A DNA stretch of 64,000 bases from Mediterraneibacter gnavus ATCC 29149 (GCF_008121495.1 NZ_CP043051.1:1746001-1810000); one strand, 5' to 3'; shown: positions 1 through 10,885, numbered from the stretch's first letter. Translations and numbers: made by a program. Notes: generated by a model not told the origin, from the letters alone.

Positions 1-2
1 AA

Positions 3-3000
3 GATGCCATCCAAGCCCAGCAGCCGGAGGTGGAGGAAGAAACGCCAAAGCCTACCCTTCGGGAGCAGTTTGAGCAGTATAAGCCTGTGGTAACTGCCGC
101 CATTTCCGAGGATGCCGCATACTGCAATGCCTGCGGTCATTCTGACCGTGAAAATGCTGTCATCGAGGGCAATGCTGCTGTGCGCCGTGCGGTCCTTGGT
201 TCTAAGGATATGGAGCTGATCCGCCTTTATTCTGATATACCGGAGTTCCGCCAGCGTCTGCACCGGGAAGTGATCGACGAAACCTATCCAAAGCTCCATG
301 AACTTCTGCGCCCTCTTTCTCAAGAAGATATTGATACTGCCCTTTGTGCATGGAACGGCAATATTGAGAGTAAACACGCTGTCGTCCGCTATATGAAAGA
401 CCATGCAAGAGAGAAAGATACCGCTGCATGGCTGGCTCAGGAATACGGCGGCAGTAACAGCAACAGCCTGTTCATTACTCGTGCCGGAAGCCCGGAGGAA
501 ATGCAGCTGCCCTGGCCGAAGGTACAGCGCCGGATTGCCCAGCTCATTCAGGAGGACCGGTTCTATACCGAAGAAGAACAGGACCGTTTTGACAACATCG
601 ACCCTATCGCCATCAGGGAAGCCCTGGAGGAAAGAGGGATTGTCAACGGTCAGGTGACAGAGCCGGAAAAACTGGACAATGACCCATTTATCCAACAGGT
701 GATGTCGGATGCAGAGCAGATCGCAGCTGCCGAGACAGAGCAGCCTTCCGAAGTTTCCATTTCCGATGAGGAATATGATGCAGTTCGCCGCCCAACTCCG
801 CAAAGAACCTCCTATGACCCTGCCGCCCCAGTTTATGCCGTGGGCGATACCGTGTATATCGAGGATGACGCCTATCAGATCACCGAGCTGCGGGATGACA
901 CCGTGCAGCTTCTGCCCACCGGTATGGTGTATCCCATCTACCGTGCAGAACACAAAGAACAGTTTGAACAGCTGCTTCGTGCAGATCGCCGCAATGCTTA
1001 CTATACCGAGTTTCTTCCCGTTGACCCGAACAAAGCCGATCAGGACCTGCGGGATGTATTGGCTCATGGACTGATGGATGAAGCGGATAAAAAACAGGTT
1101 TCCACGCTGCTGCAATCCGGCAGGAGCAACAGCGAGATCGCCTACTGGCTGAGTAGAGCCTATCCCCATGAGATCGAGACTCTGAATCTGGAGACCGGCG
1201 ATATTGCCGATTACCGTACCACGGCACAGGGCATGGAGCTGGAAGTCCTGGACGCAGAGGAAAAGCGTCTGGCTGTGCTGTATTTTCGCTGGGATGAAGT
1301 TGCGCCTTTGCTGCGCGGGATGTATGCCCGTAAGCTGGATGGCTTTGGACAGGAGCAGTCAGAACCAACTGCCGAATCCCCGACCTTCCATTCCGAGACC
1401 GTGGCCGTCTATCCGGGCGACAAGAACAATCTGCCTTATGATGTGGTGGTGGAACGGCTGCATATTGAGGAGCCGGAGCCGCCAGCCCCTGTGACAGAGC
1501 CGGAAAAAACCTTTGAGGAAGTGCTGGACGAACACCCGGTTTCCATTCAGGTCAATGGCCAGTGGCAGACCTTCCCGAATGTCAAAGCTGCCGAGGAAGC
1601 CTCCTATGAGGAATACAAGGCTAACCTGCGCAGCAATGCACAAAACTTCCGTATTACCGATGAGCATTTGGGAGAAGGCGGTCCGAAAGCCAAGTTCCAG
1701 GCCAATATCGAGGCAATCAAGCTGCTGAAATACCTGGAGGAAACCACCGGACAGGCAACGCCGGAACAGCAGGAGGTTCTTTCCCGCTATGTGGGCTGGG
1801 GTGGCCTTGCCGATGCCTTTGACCCGGAAAAACCGGCATGGGCTTCAGAGTATGCCCAGCTGAAAGAGCTGCTGACCCCGGAGGAATATACTGCCGCCAG
1901 AAGCTCCACCCTCAACGCCCATTACACCAGCCCTACGGTCATTCAGGCCATCTATGAAGCGGTGGGCCGTATGGGATTTGAGACCGGAAATATTCTGGAG
2001 CCGTCTATGGGTGTGGGCAATTTCTTTGGAATGCTGCCGGAGGAAATGAGAAACAGTCGTCTGTACGGTGTGGAGCTGGACCCTGTTTCCGGGCGCATCG
2101 CAAAGCAGCTCTATCCCAAGGCGGACATCACAGTAGGCGGCTTTGAGACCACCGACAGGCGTGACTTCTTTGACCTTGCCATCGGCAATGTGCCTTTCGG
2201 TCAGTATCAGGTCAATGACAAAGCCTACAACAAGCTGAATTTTAGTATTCACAACTACTTTTTCGCCAAAGCACTCGACCAGGTGCGTCCCGGTGGCGTG
2301 GTAGCTTTTGTGACCTCCCGCTATACCATGGATGCCAAGGATTCCACCGTGCGCCGCTATCTTGCCCAGCGTGCTGAGCTGCTGGGAGCTATCCGTCTGC
2401 CTAATGACGCGTTCAAAAAGAATGCCGGTGCCGAGGTGGTATCGGACATCATCTTCCTCCAAAAGCGGGACCGCCCGTTGGACATTGTGCCGGAATGGAC
2501 CCAGACCGGACAGACAGAGGACGGGTTTGCCATCAACCGGTATTTTATCGACCACCCGGAAATGGTGCTGGGCAGACAGGAGCCGGTAAGCACCGCTCAT
2601 GGTATGGATTACACCGTGAACCCCATCGAGGGACTGGAGCTTTCCGACCAGCTGCATGATGCGGTGAAGTATATTCATGGCACTTATCAGGAGGCAGAGC
2701 TGCCGGAGCTTGGCGAAGGCGAAGCCATTGATACCTCCATTCCTGCCGACCCCAATGTGAAGAACTATTCCTATGCCATTGTAGACGGGCAGGTGTACTA
2801 CCGGGAAAACAGCCGTATGGTGCGCCCTGACCTCAACGCCACCGCAGAAGCCCGCGTGAAAGGTCTTGTGGGACTGCGTGATTGTGTGCAGGAACTGATC
2901 GACCTTCAGATGGATGCAGCGGTTCCGGACAGCACCATTCGGGAGAAGCAGGCAGAACTGAACAGCCTCTATGACAGCTTTTCTGCCAAATACGGTCTCA

Positions 3001-5069
3001 TCAATGATCGTGCAAACCGTCTGGCCTATGCAGACGATTCTTCCTATTACCTGCTCTGTGCGCTGGAAGTCATCGACGAGGACGGAAAGCTGGAACGCAA
3101 GGCGGATATGTTCACCAAACGGACCATCAAACCCCATCAGGCGGTGGCTGTGGTGGATACAGCAAGCGAAGCACTGGCGGTGTCTATCTCGGAAAAAGCC
3201 TGCGTGGATATGAGCTATATGAGCCAGCTTACCGAAAAAACAAAAGAAGAACTGGCCGGAGAACTGCAAGGCGTGATCTTCCGTGTACCGGGACAGTTAG
3301 AGAAAGACGGCACACCCCATTATGTGACTGCTGATGAATACCTTTCCGGCAATGTACGCCGCAAACTGCGTCAGGCGCAGCGAGCGGCACAGCAGGACCC
3401 GGTTTATGCAGTCAATGTGGAAGCTCTTACCGCCGCCCAGCCCAAAGACCTGGATGCGTCGGAGATCGAGGTGCGTCTGGGCGCTACCTGGATCGACAAA
3501 GAGTACATCCAGCAGTTTATGTACGAGACCTTCAACACCCCGTTTTATCTCCAGCGCAGTATCGAGGTCAACTATTCGTCCTTTACCGCTGAATGGCAGA
3601 TCAAGGGGAAATCTTCCGTATCCTACAACGATGTGGCAGCCTACACCACCTACGGAACCAGCCGTGCCAATGCCTACAAGATTTTAGAGGACAGCCTGAA
3701 CCTGCGAGATGTCCGTATCTATGACACCATAGAGGACGCAGACGGAAAAGAGCGCCGCGTGCTGAACGCCAAGGAGACCACCCTGGCTGCCCAAAAACAG
3801 CAGGCGATCCGGGAAGCCTTTAGGGATTGGATCTGGAGAGACCCGGAGCGCCGCCAGACTTTGGTGCACCAGTACAACGAAGAAATGAACTCTACCCGTC
3901 CCCGTGAGTATGATGGCAGCCATATCACTTTTGGCGGCATGAACCCAGCCATTACCCTGCGGGAACACCAGAAAAGCGCCATCGCCCATGTGCTGTATGG
4001 CGGTAATACCCTGCTGGCACATGAGGTGGGCGCGGGCAAAACTTTTGAGATGGTGGCCGCTGCGATGGAAGCCAAACGCCTGGGCTTGTGCCAGAAATCT
4101 CTTTTTGTGGTTCCAAACCACCTGACCGAGCAGTGGGCGTCGGAGTTTCTGCGCCTCTATCCTTCCGCCAACATCTTAGTCACAACAAAAAAAGACTTTG
4201 AGACCCATAACCGCAAAAAGTTCTGCGCCCGTATTGCGACCGGTGACTACGACGCCATCATCATGGGACACAGCCAGTTTGAGCGTATCCCCATCAGCCG
4301 GGAGCGTCAGGAACGGCTTCTCTATGAGCAGATCGACGAGATCACCGAGGGCATCGCAGAGGTGCAGGCCAGCGGCGGCGAGCGTTTTACCGTCAAGCAG
4401 CTGGAGCGTACCAGAAAATCTCTGGAAGCCAGACTGGAAAAGCTGCAAGCCGAGGGGCGAAAAGACGATGTGGTAACTTTTGAGCAGCTGGGTGTGGACC
4501 GATTGTTCGTGGACGAGGCCCACAACTATAAAAACCTGTTTCTATACACAAAAATGCGAAATGTGGCAGGCTTATCCACATCGGACGCGCAGAAATCCTC
4601 CGATATGTTTGCCAAGTGCCGCTATATGGATGAGATCACCGGAAACCGTGGCGTGATTTTTGCCACCGGCACCCCGGTCAGCAATTCCATGACCGAGCTT
4701 TACACCATGCAGCGTTACCTTCAGTATGAACGCTTGCAAGAGCTGAACATGACCCACTTCGACTGCTGGGCTTCCCGATTTGGAGAGACCGTCACAGCAT
4801 TGGAGCTGGCACCGGAGGGAACCGGCTACCGGGCAAGAACGAGATTCAGCAAGTTCTTTAATCTGCCGGAGTTGATGAACCTGTTCAAAGAGGTGGCCGA
4901 CATCAAGACTGCCGACCAGCTGAATCTGCCTACCCCGGAAGTGGAATACCACAACATCGTGGCGCAGCCTACCGAACATCAGCAGGAAATGGTCAAGGCC
5001 CTTTCGGAGCGCGCATCGCTGGTACACAGCGGAACCGTTGACCCGTCCCAGGACAATATGCTCAAGATT
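3..5069 (+). CDS. ICE methylase/SNF2-like helicase, 5' exon (partial at the window edge)
   Basis: The reading frame is open to the left edge, so the true start is upstream; an internal GTG at 30 is not a convincing start. The protein is a giant ICE-maintenance protein of the Tn1549/CTn family. From codon 30, an N6-methylase-like fold lies near residues 650-730 (EPSMGVGNFF, then AIGNVPFG in place of the NPPF box). A superfamily 2 helicase follows: EVGAGKT near 1331, DEAH in LFVDEAHNYKN near 1494, and ATGTPVSNS shortly after. The frame is interrupted after ATT (5067-5069) by a group II intron and resumes at 7464. Without splicing, the frame runs a few codons into the intron and stops at 5081, giving a product without the C-terminal helicase lobe. 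The GC-rich codons differ from those of the intron. Confidence 0.9.
5063..5069 (+). other. Candidate IBS1 of the group II intron target site
   Basis: The last seven exon bases, CAAGATT, can pair along their whole length (with two G-U pairs) with GATTTTG at 5344-5350. That stretch sits in the loop of a small hairpin in the intron's 5' region. This fits an IBS1-EBS1 contact but is inferred by eye. Confidence 0.4.
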
Positions 5070-5081
5070 GTGCGCTGCTAA

Positions 5082-5571
5082 GCGCAAAAGTATATCTCCC
5101 CCGCAGGGGGACATTATTAAAAGTAAATAATGGGAACAACCAACCTACCTGGAGAGGAAACTCAAAGGGGACAATCGCATGTTGGTAAAGCGGATAAGGA
5201 GTTAATCGCAATACTTCGATGCTCCGCAAGTTCCGTATCCTATGGTTAAAGCTATACTGCCTGAACCTTAGTTCCGACTTGGTGCAAAGCATCGCCCATC
5301 GGAAAGCGATTGATACCGATGTCATTGTATGCTCGTTGTTGTTGATTTTGGACGAGTAACTTTTTGCAATGAAAGAGCGCACAGTGAGTGCGAATAAAGG
5401 GACGAACAAGGAACCTAAGGGATACTCGATACGTATACTTTTGACGAATAGCAGGATTGCCTAAAGGGGGAGACCCCCATGGTAACGGAGTCACCATAGT
5501 AGTCCGAGCAAGGGAAAGCCTTGTACATGGCGAAGGGTGACAGGTAATTTCGATTAGTTAGAAAGGAGTAG
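5082..5571 (+). ncRNA. Group II intron RNA domains I to IV (5' part)
   Basis: No protein gene lies here; this is the folded part of the intron. A hairpin at 5332-5356 (CTCGT/ACGAG stem, 15-nt loop) presents GATTTTG, a candidate EBS1. Other helices were not modelled. Confidence 0.75.
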
Positions 5572-7359
5572 GTGCGTGAGATGCGTACAGCCAAAACTGT
5601 TTTAACGGTCATTCAAGAACGTGGAAAACAAAAGAAACCTATTGAAAGAGTTTACAAGCTCTTATTTAACCGTGAATTATATCTGAATGCCTATGCTAAG
5701 TTATACCCGAATAACGGAGCAATGACAAAGGGTGTTACAAATGAAACGGTAGATGGAATGTCCATTCAGAAAATAGACAGAATGATTGAAATACTCCGTG
5801 AGGAGAAATATCAATGGAAACCAGCAAGACGGGAATATATCAAAAAGAAAAATGGTAAGAAGCGTCCGCTGGGGATTCCTGTATGGGGAGATAAAGTATT
5901 GCAGGAAGTAATGCGTCAGATTTTAGAAGCGTATTATGAGCCACAGTTTAGTGAACATTCCCATGGTTTTCGTCCAAACAGAGGATGTCATACAGCACTA
6001 CAAGAAATACAGGTATGGAAAGGAACTCGCTGGTTTATTGAGGGAGACATTTCTCAATACTTTGATACAATCGACCATAAAATTTTACTGGAAATACTTG
6101 CAAGAAATATTCATGATGGAAGATTTATCCGTCTGGTATCGAATATGTTAGAAGCTGGATACTTGGAAGAATGGAAATTCAAGCAGACAATCAGCGGTGT
6201 GCCTCAGGGCGGAGTTATCAGTCCGATACTGGCTAATATTTATCTCAACGAATTTGATAATTGGATTGAAGAAGTCTTAATCCCAAAATACACAAAAGGG
6301 AAAAGGCAGAAATCTAATCCAGAATATAACAAGTTGACCGCTGAAATCCAAAAACTCAGAAAGGAGGGAGATGCAAAGACAGCCCATCAGCTTGTGGTTG
6401 AACGCAGAAAAATACCTTCTGTTAATACGCAAGATGAGAATTATCGCAGATTGCGCTATGTGAGATATGCGGATGATTTTCTACTTGGATTCACTGGCTC
6501 TAAAGCAGATGCAGAAGAAATAAAAGAAGAAATAGGAAGATTTCTAAAAGAGAAATTAAATCTGATAATGTCAGAAGAAAAGACTCTAATAACAAATGCA
6601 GGCAGTCAGGCGGCAAAGTTTCTTGGATATGAAATCAAAGCACAAAGGGTCAATGACTATATTGACCCAAAGGGGCGCAGAGGAGCAAATGGAGCAATCG
6701 CACTATTAGTCCCTGCAAAAGTAATTGAAGAAAAATGCAAGAAATATATGAAACGTGGAAAAGCAACTCATAGGAATAATCTTCTGCAAGATGATGATTT
6801 TTCTATTGTACAGACATATCAGCAAGAGTACAGAGGACTGGTGCAGTATTATATTCTCGCACAAAATTTGTCTTGGTTCTCGAAGTTGTACTGGTATATG
6901 GAAACTTCATTATTGAAAACTCTTGCGTGTAAACACAGGTCATCTATCAATAAGCAAAAGGCTAAGTATAGAACAACCATAACAAGTACAAGTGGAAAAA
7001 CAGTTCCGTGTCTGCAAGTTGTAGTAGAACGTCCTAATAAAAAGCCATTAGTTGCGACATGGGGAGGAATTTCTCTTGTGCATAAACGAAAAGCTGTTAT
7101 AGAGGATATACCATACAAGGTATATGGTGGGCGAACAGAATTAGTTAAAAGACTGTTGGCAGAGAAGTGTGAATTATGTGGAAGTACTAAAAATATAGAG
7201 GTACATCATATAAGAAAACTTGCAGATTTAAAGAAGAAAGGACAGGCAGAAGTACCTAAATGGGTACAGATAATGTCTGCCAGAAAAAGAAAAACGCTTG
7301 TGGTATGTCGGGAATGCCATGTAGCAATCCACAATGGTAATATAACCAAAAGTTCTTGA
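5572..7359 (+). CDS. ltrA: Group II intron reverse transcriptase/maturase with HNH endonuclease
   Basis: Multifunctional intron-encoded protein: it helps the intron RNA fold and splice, nicks the target DNA and copies the RNA into DNA. The N-terminal two thirds hold the reverse-transcriptase blocks, including SHGFRPNRGCHTAL, GVPQGGVISPILANI and the catalytic YADD in VRYADDFLLGF. A maturase (X) region follows. The C-terminal end is an HNH nuclease with two zinc-type cysteine pairs (CELCG and CRECH) and VHHIRK. Length, about 595 aa, is normal for a full-length protein. The start is either GTG 5572 or ATG 5581; GAAAGGAG at 5561-5568 lies very close to the GTG. No frameshift is seen, so the intron looks mobile-competent. 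Confidence 0.95.
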   Translation: MREMRTAKTVLTVIQERGKQKKPIERVYKLLFNRELYLNAYAKLYPNNGAMTKGVTNETVDGMSIQKIDRMIEILREEKYQWKPARREYIKKKNGKKRPLGIPVWGDKVLQEVMRQILEAYYEPQFSEHSHGFRPNRGCHTALQEIQVWKGTRWFIEGDISQYFDTIDHKILLEILARNIHDGRFIRLVSNMLEAGYLEEWKFKQTISGVPQGGVISPILANIYLNEFDNWIEEVLIPKYTKGKRQKSNPEYNKLTAEIQKLRKEGDAKTAHQLVVERRKIPSVNTQDENYRRLRYVRYADDFLLGFTGSKADAEEIKEEIGRFLKEKLNLIMSEEKTLITNAGSQAAKFLGYEIKAQRVNDYIDPKGRRGANGAIALLVPAKVIEEKCKKYMKRGKATHRNNLLQDDDFSIVQTYQQEYRGLVQYYILAQNLSWFSKLYWYMETSLLKTLACKHRSSINKQKAKYRTTITSTSGKTVPCLQVVVERPNKKPLVATWGGISLVHKRKAVIEDIPYKVYGGRTELVKRLLAEKCELCGSTKNIEVHHIRKLADLKKKGQAEVPKWVQIMSARKRKTLVVCRECHVAIHNGNITKSS

Positions 7360-7374
7360 AATGGAATTACTGGG

Positions 7375-7408
7375 GAGCCGGATGATGCGAAAGTATCACG
7401 TCCGGTTC
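7375..7408 (+). ncRNA. Group II intron domain V catalytic hairpin
   Basis: A 34-nt hairpin begins GAGCCGG and ends CCGGTTC around a GAAA tetraloop, the standard domain V shape. The AGC catalytic triad is at 7376-7378. Domain VI (about 7410-7460) follows, with outer strands GGGGGGATA and TATCCTACCC and the candidate bulged A at 7457. Confidence 0.9.
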
Positions 7409-7463
7409 TGAGGGGGGATAACGGAAAAGGAGCCATTGCTACCTCGCCGGTATCCTACCCGAC

Positions 7464-8951
7464 ACCTCGGATGGCCGCAAGCTGGGGCTGGACCAGAGGA
7501 TCGTCAACCAGATGCTGCCGGACGAACCCGGAACAAAGGTCAATCAGTGTGTGGACAATATCATGCAGATCTGGCGGGATGGCGAAGCTGACAAGCTGAC
7601 CCAGCTGGTGTTCTGCGACATTTCTACCCCGCAGGCAAAAGCCCCTGCAAGCAAGGCGGCGAAAACGCTGGATAATCCGCTGCTTCATGCACTGGAAGGT
7701 GCTGTGCCCCTGCCGGAGCAGGAACCGGCCTTTACGGTATATGACGATATTCGTCAGAAACTCATTGCCCAGGGGATGCCTGCTGACCAGATCGCTTTTA
7801 TCCATGAAGCAAACACCGAAGTCAGGAAGAAGGAGCTGTTCTCCAAAGTCCGTACCGGTCAGGTGCGTGTGCTTATGGGCAGTACGGCTAAGATGGGCGC
7901 AGGTACCAATGTGCAGGACCGCCTTGTGGCGCTGCATGACCTGGACTGCCCGTGGAGGCCGGGAGACCTTGCCCAGCGTAAGGGCCGTATCGAGCGCCAG
8001 GGCAACCAGAATCCTCTTGTCCATGTGTACCGCTATGTGACCGAGGGAACCTTTGACGCATACCTCTGGCAGACGGTGGAGAACAAGCAGAAATTCATCA
8101 GCCAGATCATGACTTCTAAATCGCCGGTGCGCTCCTGCGATGATGTGGACGAAACGGCGCTTTCCTTTGCCGAGATCAAGGCTCTGTGCGCCGGAGACCC
8201 CCGTATCAAAGAGCGTATGGATTTGGATGTGGAGGTATCCCGTCTGAAGCTGATGAAAGCCGACCACCAGAGCAAGCAGTATCGTTTGGAGGATCAGCTG
8301 CTCAAATACTTCCCGGAGGAGATTGAAAAGCACAAGGGCTTTATCAAGGGCTTTGAATCTGACCTGGAGGTTTTGGCAGCTCACCCTCACCCGGAGGACG
8401 GCTTTGCCGGTATGGAGATCCGTGGAGACCTGCTGACCGATAAGGAGAACGCCGGTGCAGCCCTTTTGGACGCCTGCAAGGAGGTCAAAACCTCCGATCC
8501 GGTACAGATCGGCAGCTACCGGGGCTATGCCATGTCTGTGGAATTTTCCGCTTGGAAACAGGAATATACACTCCTGCTGAAAGGCCAGATGACCCACAGG
8601 GCAACCCTTGGTACAGACCCGCGCGGAAACCTTACTCGTATCGACAATGCCCTCGCCCAGATGCCCCAGCGTCTGGAGGCGGCAAAGGCCCAGCTGGATA
8701 ACCTTTATCAGCAGCAGGCTGCCGCAAAGGAGGAAGTCGGAAAGCCATTCCTTTATGAAGAAGAACTGAAAAGCAAAAACGCCCGTCTGGTGGAGCTGGA
8801 TACCCTGCTCAACATTGACGGAAAGGGACCGGCACACGATGAAGCTGTCGTTGCCAAAAGCACACGGCCTTCGGTATTGGACCATCTGAAACGCCCGGTG
8901 CCGCCCCGCAGTATAGACAAGAAACCAAAACAGCATGAGGAGGTGCGATAA
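7464..8951 (+). CDS. ICE methylase/helicase, 3' exon
   Basis: This is the C-terminal part of the intron-split protein, entered by splicing at ACC (7464). It reads TSDGRKLGLDQRIVNQ before the first internal ATG at 7512. It carries the second helicase lobe: MGSTAKMGAGTNVQDR and the arginine-finger box QRKGRIERQGNQN, followed by a coiled, charged tail. Together the exons encode more than 2180 residues. The stop at 8949-8951 sits just ahead of the next gene, whose ribosome site AGGAGGT overlaps the last codons. Confidence 0.92.
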   Translation, partial: TSDGRKLGLDQRIVNQMLPDEPGTKVNQCVDNIMQIWRDGEADKLTQLVFCDISTPQAKAPASKAAKTLDNPLLHALEGAVPLPEQEPAFTVYDDIRQKLIAQGMPADQIAFIHEANTEVRKKELFSKVRTGQVRVLMGSTAKMGAGTNVQDRLVALHDLDCPWRPGDLAQRKGRIERQGNQNPLVHVYRYVTEGTFDAYLWQTVENKQKFISQIMTSKSPVRSCDDVDETALSFAEIKALCAGDPRIKERMDLDVEVSRLKLMKADHQSKQYRLEDQLLKYFPEEIEKHKGFIKGFESDLEVLAAHPHPEDGFAGMEIRGDLLTDKENAGAALLDACKEVKTSDPVQIGSYRGYAMSVEFSAWKQEYTLLLKGQMTHRATLGTDPRGNLTRIDNALAQMPQRLEAAKAQLDNLYQQQAAAKEEVGKPFLYEEELKSKNARLVELDTLLNIDGKGPAHDEAVVAKSTRPSVLDHLKRPVPPRSIDKKPKQHEEVR

Positions 8952-8952
8952 C

Positions 8953-9771
8953 ATGAATACCAACGATTTGAATACAGCCCTTTATGAAAAGATGGCTGCT
9001 GAGCAGGACAAATACAGGGACTGGCTGAAAAGCCAGCCCCCGGAAGAAATCCTGCACCACACCTATGAGTATACTGTCCGTGAGGACATCGTGATGGCGA
9101 TGGAGGAACTGGACCTGACCGATGCACAGGCACAGGCTCTTTTGGAGTCTCCCTCTCCGCTGGCGGATGTGTACCGCTATTTTGAAAAGCTGGAGACCGG
9201 CTATATGGATGTAATAAGGGACAGCATTGAGAACCGTGCCGATGATGTGTGCAGAGCCAAAGAAGAACTGCAAACAACGCCGGTTTATCCCCATTCTGCC
9301 GCCTATGCAAAAGAACATGGGGAGCTGGAGCAATACCGGGCTTCCAACAATGTAAATCTCCAATGCAAGGAGGCTATTGAAGCGGCGGTGCGGGAACACT
9401 TCGACGGAATGTATCTCAGTCACGATTCGGCAAAGGGTGTGATCGAGACCTATGGCATGGAGCGTGTGTCGCTGGTCCTTGCCAACACCGTTCAGCTTCA
9501 GGACTGGGATGGGCGCTACTCCCGACGCAACAAAGAATGGGCTAAGAGCATTCCCAACGAGAACCCCGAAACCGTCCGATGTGGTTATGTCCTGAACAGC
9601 CACCCTGCTGTGCTGGATGGATTTATTGATCTGGTGCGGGAAGAACAGCAGCGCAGCCGTACTCAGGGAGAAAAGATACAACCGTCTCGTCCCTCTGTAC
9701 GGGATAAGCTCAAGCAGGAACTGCCTGCCCATAAGCCTGCCGCCCCGAAAAAACGGGAACCGGAGCGATAA
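8953..9771 (+). CDS. DUF3848/DUF3849 ICE protein
   Basis: Tn1549-type ICE protein of unknown biochemical role. The first about 95 residues match the DUF3848 pattern (NTALYEKMAAEQDKYRDWL and following); the central part (YRASNNVNLQCKEAI to the WAKSIPNE region) matches DUF3849. The C-terminus is proline- and lysine-rich and probably disordered. ATG 8953 is chosen because AGGAGGTGCG lies just upstream. It is translated directly after the helicase and ends 2 bp before MobC, so the three are one transcription unit. Confidence 0.82.
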   Translation: MNTNDLNTALYEKMAAEQDKYRDWLKSQPPEEILHHTYEYTVREDIVMAMEELDLTDAQAQALLESPSPLADVYRYFEKLETGYMDVIRDSIENRADDVCRAKEELQTTPVYPHSAAYAKEHGELEQYRASNNVNLQCKEAIEAAVREHFDGMYLSHDSAKGVIETYGMERVSLVLANTVQLQDWDGRYSRRNKEWAKSIPNENPETVRCGYVLNSHPAVLDGFIDLVREEQQRSRTQGEKIQPSRPSVRDKLKQELPAHKPAAPKKREPER

Positions 9772-9773
9772 CT

Positions 9774-10112
9774 ATGGCAAAGCGTAAGCGGGATGTTCCG
9801 GTTTTGTTTTGGGTGTCCGCAGAGGAACTGGAGCTGATCCGCCAAAAGATGCAACAATATGGGACAGAAAACCTGAGTGCCTATCTGCGGAAGATGGCTT
9901 TGGATGGCTATGTGGTGCAGCTGGATTTACCGGAGCTGAAAGAACTGGTTTCCCTTATGCGATATTCCAGCAACAACTTAAATCAGCTGACCCGTAAAGT
10001 GCATGAGACCGGGCGGGTTTATGATGCTGACTTGGAGGATATATCCCAGCGGCAGAAACAGTTATGGGAGGGCGTGAAGGAAATCCTTACCCAGCTTTCT
10101 AAACTTTCATAA
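9774..10112 (+). CDS. mobC: MobC-type relaxosome accessory protein
   Basis: Small DNA-binding accessory protein that helps the relaxase nick oriT. At 112 aa it has the MobC plan: basic N-terminus, ribbon-helix-helix-like segment (WVSAEELELIRQKMQ then NLSAYLRKMALDG), and a C-terminal helix with SSNNLNQLTRKVHETG, typical of the BacMobC family. It begins 2 bp after the upstream gene. The relaxase it should serve lies 2.7 kb downstream, separated by small genes and leftward accessory genes. Confidence 0.88.
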   Translation: MAKRKRDVPVLFWVSAEELELIRQKMQQYGTENLSAYLRKMALDGYVVQLDLPELKELVSLMRYSSNNLNQLTRKVHETGRVYDADLEDISQRQKQLWEGVKEILTQLSKLS

Positions 10113-10132
10113 CAGGGATAGACACTCCATTT

Positions 10133-10182
10133 GCGGAGGGAGGAACGGCGTTCTTTTCGCCGCACCTCCCTCCGCTTTTTCT
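10133..10182 (+). terminator. Intrinsic terminator after mobC
   Basis: An 11-bp perfect stem (GCGGAGGGAGG with CCTCCCTCCGC) is followed by a T-rich tract. It closes the helicase-DUF3849-mobC unit. Confidence 0.9.
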
Positions 10183-10259
10183 TTTTGCCGGTATCCTTGT
10201 CTTTTGCCTGTCCATACCGGATAATATGAAATAGAATAGAAGCAAAGGAGTGAAAACAG

Positions 10260-10562
10260 ATGCTGACCTTTGAAAAAGTGTTAGAGATTTTTGCGGACTA
10301 CCTGGCCGCAGATAAGACCATCGAAGTTTATATCAGCCGTCATGGATGTGTAAGGGTTGAGTTTGACCAGGACTTTCATTATTGCACCGGCGAGGTGTGC
10401 CATACTCCCAGGAAACTGTTTGACCTCTTATCCGATGATTACCAGACTTATCTGGAGATTGAACTGACCAAAGGCAGACGGGAACTGACGGAAGATGATA
10501 TAAAAGAAGCGGATACCCTGTGCAAACGGTATCTGGATCGCTGGAAGGAGGAATTGGGATGA
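10260..10562 (+). CDS. Conserved small ICE protein, function unknown
   Basis: A 100-aa acidic protein without membrane segments or recognised catalytic motifs. AAAGGAG lies 5-10 bp upstream of ATG 10260. Its stop overlaps the ATG of the next gene (ATGA), so the two are translationally coupled. Proteins of this size sit in this position in related ICEs. I do not recognise a domain. Confidence 0.7.
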   Translation: MLTFEKVLEIFADYLAADKTIEVYISRHGCVRVEFDQDFHYCTGEVCHTPRKLFDLLSDDYQTYLEIELTKGRRELTEDDIKEADTLCKRYLDRWKEELG

Positions 10563-10858
10563 AGATTTTGAAATGCCTGCTGATGATCGTAACTGCACCG
10601 GTCATTTTGGTGCTGACGCTTTTTGTCTGGCTCTGCACGGGGCTGATCTACATATCCGGTCTGGTGCTTGGCCTGCTCAGTACCGTGATTGCTCTGCTTG
10701 GCGTGGCTGTGCTGCTTACCTATTCTCCGCAGAACGGTGTGATTCTTTTGGTCATGGCATTTTTGATTAGCCCCATGGGATTGCCGCTGGCTGCGATTTG
10801 GTTATTGGGCAAGGTACAGAGTTTGAAATTTGCGATCCAGGATAGGGTGTATGGGTAA
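10559..10858 (+). CDS. CD1845-type small membrane protein
   Basis: A 99-aa very hydrophobic protein with about three membrane helices (residues roughly 5-28, 30-52 and 58-80) and a short positive tail. It resembles the ICE-linked CD1845 family of Clostridioides difficile conjugative transposons, whose function is unknown. The start overlaps the previous stop as ATGA. Confidence 0.72.
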   Translation: MKILKCLLMIVTAPVILVLTLFVWLCTGLIYISGLVLGLLSTVIALLGVAVLLTYSPQNGVILLVMAFLISPMGLPLAAIWLLGKVQSLKFAIQDRVYG

Positions 10859-10885
10859 ATGATGTGAATATAATCTGAAATGAAA

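Larger units (their letters stand above)
5070..7463 (+). mobile_element. Group II intron, complete, 2394 bp
   Basis: The 5' end begins GTGCG, matching the group II consensus GUGYG. The 3' end reads CTACCCGAC, matching the AY terminus, with a candidate branch-point A at 7457, seven bases from the end. Removing 5070-7463 joins ATT to ACC TCG GAT GGC and restores the helicase frame, which supports both boundaries. The 5' 490 bases are the structured RNA of domains I-III, the open reading frame sits in domain IV, and domains V and VI follow it. The intron is AT-richer than the host gene, consistent with separate ancestry. Confidence 0.93.

Noticed and set aside
1845..3269. Long open frame (474 codons) on the minus strand inside the helicase gene
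   Set aside because: It mirrors the third-codon-position bias of the GC-rich helicase gene, has no recognisable domain and no ribosome site.
7455..8963. Long open frame (502 codons) on the minus strand across the 3' exon
   Set aside because: Same antisense codon-bias effect; the plus strand carries clear helicase motifs.
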